The notes under the pieces were generated by a model that was given only the letters and a program-made list of their open reading frames with translations, was not told the origin of the DNA and ran no database searches. From positions 992,001 through 1,056,000 of the forward strand of contig NZ_NKFL01000006.1 of the NCBI RefSeq assembly GCF_002223055.1: a stretch of 64,000 nucleotides of DNA, written 5' to 3'. Position 1 is the stretch's first letter, and each line of letters opens with the position of its first letter. Source of the stretch: Burkholderia sp. HI2500. GTDB lineage: Bacteria > Pseudomonadota > Gammaproteobacteria > Burkholderiales > Burkholderiaceae. The position numbers were made by a program, and so were the translations under genes. This document shows positions 46,129 to 52,676 of the stretch, in pieces.

Positions 46129-47076
46129 TCAGCTCTTCGGCAGCCCCGGCGGATTCGTGCGCGACTGGTCGATCGCTTCCGAGGCGAGGTTCCAGCGGTC
46201 GAGCACCTGCTGGTAGCGGCCGTTCTTGATCAGCCCGTTCAGCGCGACGGTCAGCGGATCGGCGAGCCCGCTGCCGCGGCGCGTCGCGATCGCGATGTCG
46301 GCCGTGCGCGGCCAGCCGCCGCTGATCGCGCCGACGAGGCGCGTCTTGCCTTGCTGCGCGCTCTGGTACGCGAGCACCGAGTTCACGCTGAACACCGCAT
46401 CGGCGCGGCCCGACTGCACGGCGACGATACGCATCGCCTGGTCGTCGTAGTACTGGATCTGCACGGGTTTCAGCCCGTGCGCGACGTTCTCGCGATCCCA
46501 CGCGAGCAGGATCTTTTCCTGGTTGGTGCCGGCGTCGGTCACGACGCGCAGCCCCGCGACGTCCTTCGGTTCGCGGATCGCCTGGATCTTGCTGTCGTTG
46601 CGCACGTAGAAGCCGACCTGATCCTTGCGGTAGGTCGAGAAATCGAACTTCTGCTTGCGCTCCTCGGTGACGGTGACGTTCGAGATCACCGCGTCGACTT
46701 TCCCGGATTCGAGGGCGAGCGGCCAGTCGGCCCACGCGAGCGCGACGATCTTCAGCTTGCGGCCGAGGCTGTCGGACACGAGCTGGCCGACGTCGGCGTC
46801 GAAGCCGATCACCGTGCGCGCGTCGGTCGCATACGAGCTGATCGGCGGCAGGCTCGGCGCAACGCCGATCGTCAGCGTGCCGGGTTCGGCGAACTTGAAC
46901 GACGCGGGCACCGCGCGCTCGACGGCCGCATCGGCCACGCCGCGCGGGCGGCCGCGCTGCTCGGGGCTCAGGTCGAATGTGGCGGCGGCCGCGGCTGCGG
47001 CGAACGCGGTCAGGCCGATCAGCGCGGCGGCCAGCGTGCGCACGGCACGGGAAGAAAGCGGTACGGCTCGTTGCAT
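46129..47076 (-). CDS. ABC transporter substrate-binding protein, family 3 (organosulfur or amino acid)
   Basis: This 315-residue protein has a Sec signal peptide ('AVRTLAAALIGLTAFAAAAAAA'). A type-2 periplasmic binding fold follows: 'LTIGVAPSLPPISSYATDARTVIGFDADVGQLVSDSLGRKL' and 'DVAGLRVVTDAGTNQEKILLAWDRENVAHGL'. It is intact, unlike its paralogue at the end of the operon, with which it shares about the same length, the same 'RGRPRG...' mature N-terminus style and the 'NPPGLP' end. The ATG at 47076 was selected over a longer frame because the signal peptide follows it. It probably feeds the permease-ATPase fusion. Confidence 0.9.
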   Translation of the reverse strand: MQRAVPLSSRAVRTLAAALIGLTAFAAAAAAATFDLSPEQRGRPRGVADAAVERAVPASFKFAEPGTLTIGVAPSLPPISSYATDARTVIGFDADVGQLVSDSLGRKLKIVALAWADWPLALESGKVDAVISNVTVTEERKQKFDFSTYRKDQVGFYVRNDSKIQAIREPKDVAGLRVVTDAGTNQEKILLAWDRENVAHGLKPVQIQYYDDQAMRIVAVQSGRADAVFSVNSVLAYQSAQQGKTRLVGAISGGWPRTADIAIATRRGSGLADPLTVALNGLIKNGRYQQVLDRWNLASEAIDQSRTNPPGLPKS

Positions 47077-47131
47077 GAAAGCGTCCTGGGGTGGCAAGCG
47101 GAAATCGGAGGGAAGCGGGGGGCCGTCGCGG

Positions 47132-47698
47132 TCAGCGCGACAGCACCGGTTCGGGCACGGGCGCCCACAGGTCGGCCAGCGTCGACGTGCGCGACGGATC
47201 GGCGAGATCCTTGCCGAACCGCAGGTGGAAATACGCTTCGGGGTCGATCGACGCATCGAACAGCCGCGTATAGCCGGTGCGGTCGTACAGCGCCCATGCT
47301 TCGGGCTGGCGAAAACCGGTGGTCAGGTAGATGCGGCGATAGCCTTGCTGCGCGGCGCGCAGTTCGAGCGCGTCGACGATCACGCGGGCGAGGCCCTGGC
47401 GGCGCAGGTCCGAGCGGGTCCAGATGCGTTTGAGTTCGGCGGTCTGCGCGTCGTAGCGCTTGAACGCGCCGCCGCCGATCGTTTCGCCGTCGCGCAGCAG
47501 CAGCACGAACGCGCCTTCGGGCGGCGCGAACACTTCGGCCGGGTAGCGTGCGAGTTCTTCGCGGGCGGACGCGTGGCTGTCGGGCCGATACGCGTGGTAA
47601 CGGGTCGAATACTCGTCGATCAGCGCGTCGATCAGCGGTTGCGCGCGGACGTCGAGCGGCGTCGTGTCGATGATGCGGTCGGTCGTGGCCATGGGCAT
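47132..47698 (-). CDS. GNAT-family N-acetyltransferase
   Basis: This protein of about 188 residues has the acetyl-CoA binding motif 'RIWTRSDLRRQGLARVIVDALELRAAQQGYRRIYLTTG' (the R/Q-x-x-G-x-G/A loop reads RRQGLA). Two in-frame ATGs (47698 and 47692) are possible starts and neither has a strong ribosome binding site. It is the first gene of the minus-strand sulfur operon. In the Bacillus ytm and yxe pathways an acetyltransferase (SnaA/YtmI or SnaB/YxeL) N-acetylates the imported S-substituted cysteine before flavin-dependent oxidation. The same role is proposed here from gene order; the sequence alone only supports GNAT. Confidence 0.88.
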   Translation of the reverse strand: MPMATTDRIIDTTPLDVRAQPLIDALIDEYSTRYHAYRPDSHASAREELARYPAEVFAPPEGAFVLLLRDGETIGGGAFKRYDAQTAELKRIWTRSDLRRQGLARVIVDALELRAAQQGYRRIYLTTGFRQPEAWALYDRTGYTRLFDASIDPEAYFHLRFGKDLADPSRTSTLADLWAPVPEPVLSR

Positions 47699-47944
47699 CG
47701 CGAAGGGCGCGCGATGCGGACGTTCCTGGCGGGGTGCGGGCACGCGGCCCGTCCGGTCTGTTCCGTTATCGCGACGCGGTTGTCGTGATGGCGGCGGCCG
47801 GTGCGTATCCTGCCGGAATGCAGAGGGCGGGCCGCCGCCGTTTTGAACACGTTAGCGGCGCGGCCGGCAAAGGCGAACGAAGCAATTTCGATAAGGATTT
47901 CGCGGGAAGCGTCAGAAGGCTTGCAGCGGGAGTGGGGTGACGGG

Positions 47945-47989
47945 GGATCGCGCATGCGTCGAGGCGTGTGCCGGACGCATGCGCGATCC
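47945..47989. repeat. Perfect 16-bp inverted repeat 3' of mqsA
   Basis: The arms 47945-47960 (GGATCGCGCATGCGTC) and 47974-47989 pair perfectly around a 13-nt loop, starting 15 bases after the mqsA stop on its transcript. There is no T-run. It may end or stabilise the mqsRA transcript, or mark a mobile boundary. It lies in the ~305-bp gap between mqsA and the GNAT gene, which holds nothing else recognisable. Confidence 0.75.
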
Positions 47990-48003
47990 TGAAGCGCGAG
48001 CGC

Positions 48004-48405
48004 CTATGCCGCGCGAACTTCGGCGAGCAGATCGGGGTGACGATCCAGGAGCTTCAGCAATTTCACGAGGGCAAGCGGCGGATTCGTCTTGCCTGTCTCG
48101 TAACGGGAGAACGCATTGACGCCGCCGCCGAAGAGCTCGGCCGCCTCGCGCTGGTCCAGCTTCAGCTTCTTGCGCACCTTCGCGATGTACTGCGGGTCGA
48201 CGAGGGTGGCGTTCACCTGCTTGTTGAATTCGGTGATCGCTTCGCCGAGACGGGTCGCCTCGTCGAGATCCAGCACCGATTCCCCGCAGGCCGGACAGAA
48301 ATCGCCGGTGATATCGCGAACGACAGTCGACCGGCCCTTGTAGGTATAGGGGATGTCTCGCGTGTCGCGGACCAGCTTGGCGGCACCGCAGGCAGGGCAC
48401 TTCAT
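48004..48405 (-). CDS. mqsA: MqsA-type antitoxin
   Basis: This 133-residue protein has an N-terminal zinc-binding domain with CxxC pairs C3/C6 and C37/C40 and a C-terminal Xre-type helix-turn-helix ('LKLDQREAAELFGGGVNAFSRYETGKTNPP'). This is the arrangement of MqsA, which neutralises the RNase MqsR and represses the operon. The start is 2 bp after the mqsR stop, with GGAGCG inside the toxin gene's end. Toxin-first order is characteristic of mqsRA. The CxxC pairs and recognition helix are intact, so the protein should be functional. Confidence 0.95.
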   Translation of the reverse strand: MKCPACGAAKLVRDTRDIPYTYKGRSTVVRDITGDFCPACGESVLDLDEATRLGEAITEFNKQVNATLVDPQYIAKVRKKLKLDQREAAELFGGGVNAFSRYETGKTNPPLALVKLLKLLDRHPDLLAEVRAA

Positions 48406-48407
48406 GT

Positions 48408-48704
48408 TCAACGCTCCTTGAAAGACACGATCAGCACATCGTCGATCACCGTCAGTTTCAGGTACACGTCGCCGCGCACCGTGAAAGGTCGGTAGACGTC
48501 CTGCCAGATCGTGTGGTCGGCGTACGTCGTCATGCTCTTGTGGAAGTCGAGATCGGTCAGCGACAGCACGACACCGAGCGCCTCCCTTTCCGTGAAACCC
48601 AATAGCCGGGCGCCGAGTACCGCGCTCGCCGTTAGCCGGACCTGGCCGGATTCGACGAGCGCTTTCACGCGCAGCAGCTTGCAATGAGGCGTTCTCTTTT
48701 CCAT
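48408..48704 (-). CDS. mqsR: MqsR-type mRNA interferase toxin
   Basis: This 98-residue protein begins 'MEKRTPHCKLLRVKALVESGQVRLT' and contains 'FHKSMTTYADHTIWQDVYRP' and 'VYLKLTVIDDVLIVSFKE', which are nearly the sequence of E. coli MqsR. The RNase cleaves mRNA mainly at GC[U/A] sites and acts in stress and biofilm growth. Conserved Lys, Tyr, Gln and Arg active-site residues are present. A near-consensus sigma-70 promoter ends only five bases before the ATG, so the transcript may be leaderless. A lower-GC control region and isolated position suggest horizontal arrival of the module. Confidence 0.95.
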   Translation of the reverse strand: MEKRTPHCKLLRVKALVESGQVRLTASAVLGARLLGFTEREALGVVLSLTDLDFHKSMTTYADHTIWQDVYRPFTVRGDVYLKLTVIDDVLIVSFKER

Positions 48705-48709
48705 CTGCG

Positions 48710-48745
48710 ATCATAACCAAGTAAGTTAATTTGTCAAGTTGGTTA
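48710..48745 (-). promoter_or_regulatory. mqsRA promoter and operator
   Basis: On the minus strand TTGACA (48737-48732) and TATGAT (48715-48710) are separated by 16 bp, a strong sigma-70 promoter. Inverted arms TAACCAA (48714-48720) and TTGGTTA (48739-48745) embrace it and are the likely MqsA operator, by analogy with AACCT/AGGTT-type sites in E. coli. Confidence 0.82.
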
Positions 48746-48807
48746 ATGGCGAGCGCATGCCGTCCGCCATGACTGGCAGACAGCAAGGAAAGGAGAGAGG
48801 TCCGGAT

Positions 48808-49848
48808 TTAGGCCGTCTGGCCGATGCTCGGCGGCGCCGACAACTCCGCCAGCTGAAACAGGCAATCGCCGCGCTGCACCTGCGCGGGCACGCGCTTGCA
48901 GACCACTTCGCCGTCACCCTTGAAGCGGTGCAGCACCGGCTCGCGCAGCGGTGTGTCGGGGAAATGCACCCACGCGGCCGGCTGCCCGGCCTTCACCTGG
49001 TCGCCGAGTTCGACGAGCGGCTCGTACAGCCCGCGCTCGTACGCGTAGACGAAGTGGCGCTCGCCGTCGACGCGCATGAAGCGCGTGACGGTGGGTGGCG
49101 CATCGGGCACGAGCGTGCCGCGCAGCAGGCCGATATGGCCGAGGTAGTGCAGCAGCCCGTGGCGGCCCATCCGGATCAACGACGGATCGGCCATGCCCGC
49201 GCCGCCGAGTTCGGTCACGATCGAGATCGCGCCTTGCCGGCGCGCGGCCGACGCCGAATGCACGGGATTCGGCGCGTGCAGCAGCGCATTGTCCAGCCCG
49301 AACGCGACCAGCAGCCCGTTGAGCTTCGCGGCTTCGTCGGCGTCGAGCGGATCGATCGCGAGCATGTTGCCGCCCTGGTACAGCAGCGAGCTGCCGCCCG
49401 AGTGCAGGTCGACCAGATACTCCGCGCGCGACAGAAGCGCGTGCTCGATGTAGTGGGCGATCATCTGCGTCGGCGTGCCGGTCGGATCACCGGGGAAACT
49501 GCGGTTCAGGTTGCCTTCGTCGAGCGGCGACACGCGCAGGCCGGCATCCGCCGCCGGGAAATTCGCCATCGGCAGCAGGATCAGCTGCCCGCTGACCATC
49601 TCGGGCTCGATCTCGCGCATCAGTTGCGACACGATGATCTGGCCTTCGTACTCGTCGCCGTGATTGCCGGCCATCACGAGCGCGACGGGGCCGTCGCCGT
49701 TGCGGATCGACGCGATCGGGATCGGTAGCCAGCCGTACGCCGAGCGGTGGACGGAATGCGGCAGCCGCAGGTAGCCCGCGTGCTTGCCTTGTGCGTCGAG
49801 ATCGATTTCGCAGTGGATGGGATTGCGGTGCGAGGAAGAGGCGGTCAT
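48808..49848 (-). CDS. Succinylglutamate desuccinylase / aspartoacylase-family zinc deacylase
   Basis: This 346-residue M14-like zinc enzyme has 'MAGNHGDEYEGQI' (HxxE ligands H62 and E65) and 'LVDLHSGG' (third His ligand). 'GNLNRSFPGD' carries the catalytic Arg region, and 'VTELGGAGM' the general-base Glu. It is closest in style to DoeB/AstE proteins that remove acetyl or succinyl groups from N-acylated amino acids. It lies upstream of the MqsRA module on the same strand as the sulfur operon. The ytm/yxe-type pathways need an N-deacetylase, so it could serve there, but it could equally act on ectoine-type or other N-acyl amino acids. Confidence 0.86.
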   Translation of the reverse strand: MTASSSHRNPIHCEIDLDAQGKHAGYLRLPHSVHRSAYGWLPIPIASIRNGDGPVALVMAGNHGDEYEGQIIVSQLMREIEPEMVSGQLILLPMANFPAADAGLRVSPLDEGNLNRSFPGDPTGTPTQMIAHYIEHALLSRAEYLVDLHSGGSSLLYQGGNMLAIDPLDADEAAKLNGLLVAFGLDNALLHAPNPVHSASAARRQGAISIVTELGGAGMADPSLIRMGRHGLLHYLGHIGLLRGTLVPDAPPTVTRFMRVDGERHFVYAYERGLYEPLVELGDQVKAGQPAAWVHFPDTPLREPVLHRFKGDGEVVCKRVPAQVQRGDCLFQLAELSAPPSIGQTA

Positions 49849-50062
49849 GGCGGCATCGTTCGATGAACGGAATTCGCCATCTTATCGGGAAACGACCGCC
49901 GCGCGCCGGGCCCGACGCGTGCAACGCCGAACACCATCAACCGGCACGCGCATGGATCATGCGTACGGCGCGTTGCACAGCCGATACGCGAGGCCCCGTG
50001 CGATGTTGCAGCGATGAACGCATGCCGGCAGGTCGGCCGGCTGCATTCGGGCGGGATGTTTC

Positions 50063-50094
50063 GCGCCGGCCCCTTGCCGCGACAGGGCCGGCGC
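50063..50094. terminator. GC-rich hairpin downstream of a small gene
   Basis: A perfect 10-bp stem GCGCCGGCCC / GGGCCGGCGC with a 12-nt loop begins 12 bases beyond the stop of the 91-residue minus-strand gene. No T-run follows, so it is a modest terminator candidate. Confidence 0.45.
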
Positions 50095-50105
50095 GCGCAA
50101 CCGCG

Positions 50106-50381
50106 TTACCGGCCCGATGTTTCAGCTTCGAGACGTCCTTCTTCCCACAGCGCCCAGAAACGGCTGCCGGCGCGATACGGATTCCCGCGGCGTGCGCCGT
50201 GATCGGCGATGCCCTGGCGAAATGCGCCGTACAGCGTCAGCGGCGGATTGTCGACGCATCGGGCCTCGCGGGCGGCCGGCATGCGGCTTTCGGACACGAG
50301 CCGGCGGATCAGCGATTCGCCGTCGATCACGTCCAGTGCGTCGATGGTTTCGCTGCGGCTGAGGACTTCGACGGTATTCAT
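50106..50381 (-). CDS. Small conserved-looking protein of unknown function
   Basis: This 91-residue protein has a good ribosome binding site (AGGGAGACCCAAC before ATG). The sequence is balanced in composition, unlike shadow frames: an acidic N-terminal helix ('EVLSRSETIDALDVIDGESLIRRLVSES') is followed by 'NPPLTLYGAFRQGIADHGARRGNPYRAGSRFWALWEEGRLEAE', which ends in aromatic and charged residues. I do not recognise the family. It is a single soluble domain with no signal peptide. It lies alone between the deacylase and diguanylate-cyclase genes. Confidence 0.65.
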   Translation of the reverse strand: MNTVEVLSRSETIDALDVIDGESLIRRLVSESRMPAAREARCVDNPPLTLYGAFRQGIADHGARRGNPYRAGSRFWALWEEGRLEAETSGR

Positions 50382-50625
50382 GTTGGGTCTCCCTGACAAC
50401 CTGTTTCCCTGACAGGGAGCAATAAGAGTGCCAGGCTTGAAACGCCTTGCGCTGCGTCGATCGTGCCGGCTTCTGCAGCCAACGTGACGGGTGGCGGGCG
50501 GCGATGTTACGGAACACGTCACGTGACACGCGAACGCGCGACGACACGTGCGGCCACGCAAAGCGTTGCGGAATTGAATCGTCGGGAGGAGGCGGAGGCG
50601 GGGGAAAGCGGGTGGCGCAGCCGGG

Positions 50626-52176
50626 TCAGCTCGCGGTGACCGGCGTGACCCGGCTGCTGCCGCTCGAATAGAAACGATAGATGCCCTTGCCTGCGGACTT
50701 CGCGTCGTACAGCGCGCTGTCGGCCTGCCGGATCAGTTCGTCGGGAGAGCCGTGCCCGTCGTCGAGCGCGATGCCGATGCTGATCCCGAGGCTCACGGTC
50801 TCGCCGATCGACAGCGTGTACGGCGCCGAGATCTGCCGGATGATGCGCGCGGCGAGGAGCGAGCACGTGTGCATCGTCGTATCGTCGATCGCGACCACGA
50901 ACTCGTCGCCGCCGATGCGGGCCGCCAGCTCGCCGGACGACAGCGTCTTGCCGAGCCGCACGGCGACCTGCGTGAGCACGTCGTCACCGGCCTGGTGACC
51001 GAACCGGTCGTTGATCGCCTTGAAGCCGTCGAGGTCGAGATACATGACGGCGAGCGCGGGGCCCGGCGCGCGCGGCCGGCGCGCGAGCATCCGCTTGAGC
51101 TCGGCATGCAGTTCATGACGGTTCGGCAAGCCCGTCAGCGCATCGTGCCGCGCGAGATGCCGGATGTGCTGCTCGGTCCGGCGCCGCGCTGTGACATCCT
51201 CGACGATGATCACCGCGTTGCCGTCGGGCACGCGGTGGCGCGTCAGTTCGAGCTGGCGGCCGTCGGCGAGCACGACGTCGAGCGGCGCGGGTTCGTCGCA
51301 GGCCAGCCAGAGTTCGCACTGCGCGGCGAGAATGGCGCCGCCGGGATCGGTCGCGTCGTTCGCGCCGAGCGCCGCGACGACGGCGGGCAACGGCGTATCG
51401 AGCATGATTTCGCGCGGCGAGCCGAACAGTTGCGCGGTGCGCCGGTTCGCGACGATCACGCGGCGCTCGCCGTCGATCATGCACAGGCCGTGCGGCATGT
51501 AAGTGAGCGCGGCGTCGAAGCGCGCGACGAGTTCGGCGTTGCGCTGGCGCGCGGCGATCAGCGCGACGAGCACGCGATAGTGACGCTGGACGACCGTGCG
51601 CATCGCGGCGAGATAGATCGCGAGCGGCGGCAGCAGCAGCCACGCGCCCGACCGGTGGGCCAGCAGCGCACCGACGCCGATCGGCAGCACGCCGAGCGCG
51701 ACCTGCATCATCGCGAGCCGCGGCAGCGCCGAATTGCGCGACGCGATTCCGCCGAACACGCCGCCCGCGACCATCACCGACAGCGTGCCGAGCTCGACGT
51801 CGACGGCCTGCACGCAGCCCATCACGCCGAGGCCGAGCACGAAGCACGCGACGAGCGACACAGGCGCATAGCGCAACGCCCAGTATTCGGCACGGTCGTC
51901 GCCGGCGTTGCGTTGAACGGTGTACGCGCGCGCGATCGAGAGCCGCGTGATGAGGAGGCCGACGTCGGCGATCAGCCACGCGAGGCACCACAGCTGCTGC
52001 AGCCGGATCAGCGCGACGGCCGCGACGAAGCCGCTCGCGAGCCCGGAGAGCGCCATCGGTCGGACGTCTTCGAACAGCGTAACGAGCATCGACGGGCGCA
52101 GCGCGGCCGTCACACGGTGGTTGCCGGAGGGGGGAGTGGCGAGAACGGAGTGCAGGAGAGATGCCCTGACTGCCAT
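50626..52176 (-). CDS. Membrane-bound diguanylate cyclase with PAS domain
   Basis: This is a 516-residue protein. The N-terminal ~190 residues hold several hydrophobic segments (a MASE-like membrane sensor). A PAS-like domain follows ('RFDAALTYMPHGLCMIDGERRVIVANRRTAQLFG'), and the C-terminal GGDEF domain has intact GGDEF in 'AARIGGDEFVVAID'. The RxxD inhibitory I-site five residues before GGDEF is absent (SSGE there), so product feedback may be missing. It should make cyclic-di-GMP in response to a membrane or ligand signal. The ATG at 52176 follows GAGGTTAAC; a longer upstream frame is unsupported. It is monocistronic with no EAL partner nearby. Confidence 0.9.
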   Translation of the reverse strand: MAVRASLLHSVLATPPSGNHRVTAALRPSMLVTLFEDVRPMALSGLASGFVAAVALIRLQQLWCLAWLIADVGLLITRLSIARAYTVQRNAGDDRAEYWALRYAPVSLVACFVLGLGVMGCVQAVDVELGTLSVMVAGGVFGGIASRNSALPRLAMMQVALGVLPIGVGALLAHRSGAWLLLPPLAIYLAAMRTVVQRHYRVLVALIAARQRNAELVARFDAALTYMPHGLCMIDGERRVIVANRRTAQLFGSPREIMLDTPLPAVVAALGANDATDPGGAILAAQCELWLACDEPAPLDVVLADGRQLELTRHRVPDGNAVIIVEDVTARRRTEQHIRHLARHDALTGLPNRHELHAELKRMLARRPRAPGPALAVMYLDLDGFKAINDRFGHQAGDDVLTQVAVRLGKTLSSGELAARIGGDEFVVAIDDTTMHTCSLLAARIIRQISAPYTLSIGETVSLGISIGIALDDGHGSPDELIRQADSALYDAKSAGKGIYRFYSSGSSRVTPVTAS

Positions 52177-52676
52177 GGTTGTTAACCTCGACACGATGTC
52201 GCGTGATGTCGCGATGGCTGGCGGCGCCCGCACGGCACATGGCGGGCGCCCGGCCAGGCCGGATGCGCACGACATTACCATGAAACGCGGGCGGCGCGGA
52301 TAGCCCGGGTGGATGCCCGGGGAGGCCAGCGGCACCGCTCGCCGCGCCGGCCACTCGTCGTAAACCACGCCCGCGAATGGCTTGCGCATTCGCCGGCGCC
52401 GGGGCAGCATCGTGGCGAACGGAATGCAGCTCGGCGACCCGCAGGAGACCGGTCACCGTGCACGGCGGGCCGCTGCAAACGGGCGCGCGACGCGGTCGAA
52501 TCGACACCCGCGACCGGCTGCCGCAGCCCGGCTGAATACCGTTATAAGAAATTCAATAAGTATTTCATGCGAGAAATACTATAGGCGATATATCTAAAAC
52601 AATGCCAGAATGCGCGCCGCTCCGAACGTCGCGACACCCGATCGCCGTCCGAGCCGCATCAGGAGGTTCCCCCCAA
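52177..52676. other. Divergent intergenic region with AT-rich promoter of the molybdenum hydroxylase operon
   Basis: This is a 500-bp gene-free region. An AT-rich island at 52540-52605 contains an inverted repeat, AGTATTTC (52559-52566) and GAAATACT (52573-52580), around a 6-nt centre. It lies about 97 bp upstream of the operon's first start codon. A TACTAT box overlaps its right arm. It is the likely operator and promoter, but no regulator gene is adjacent. Confidence 0.55.
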
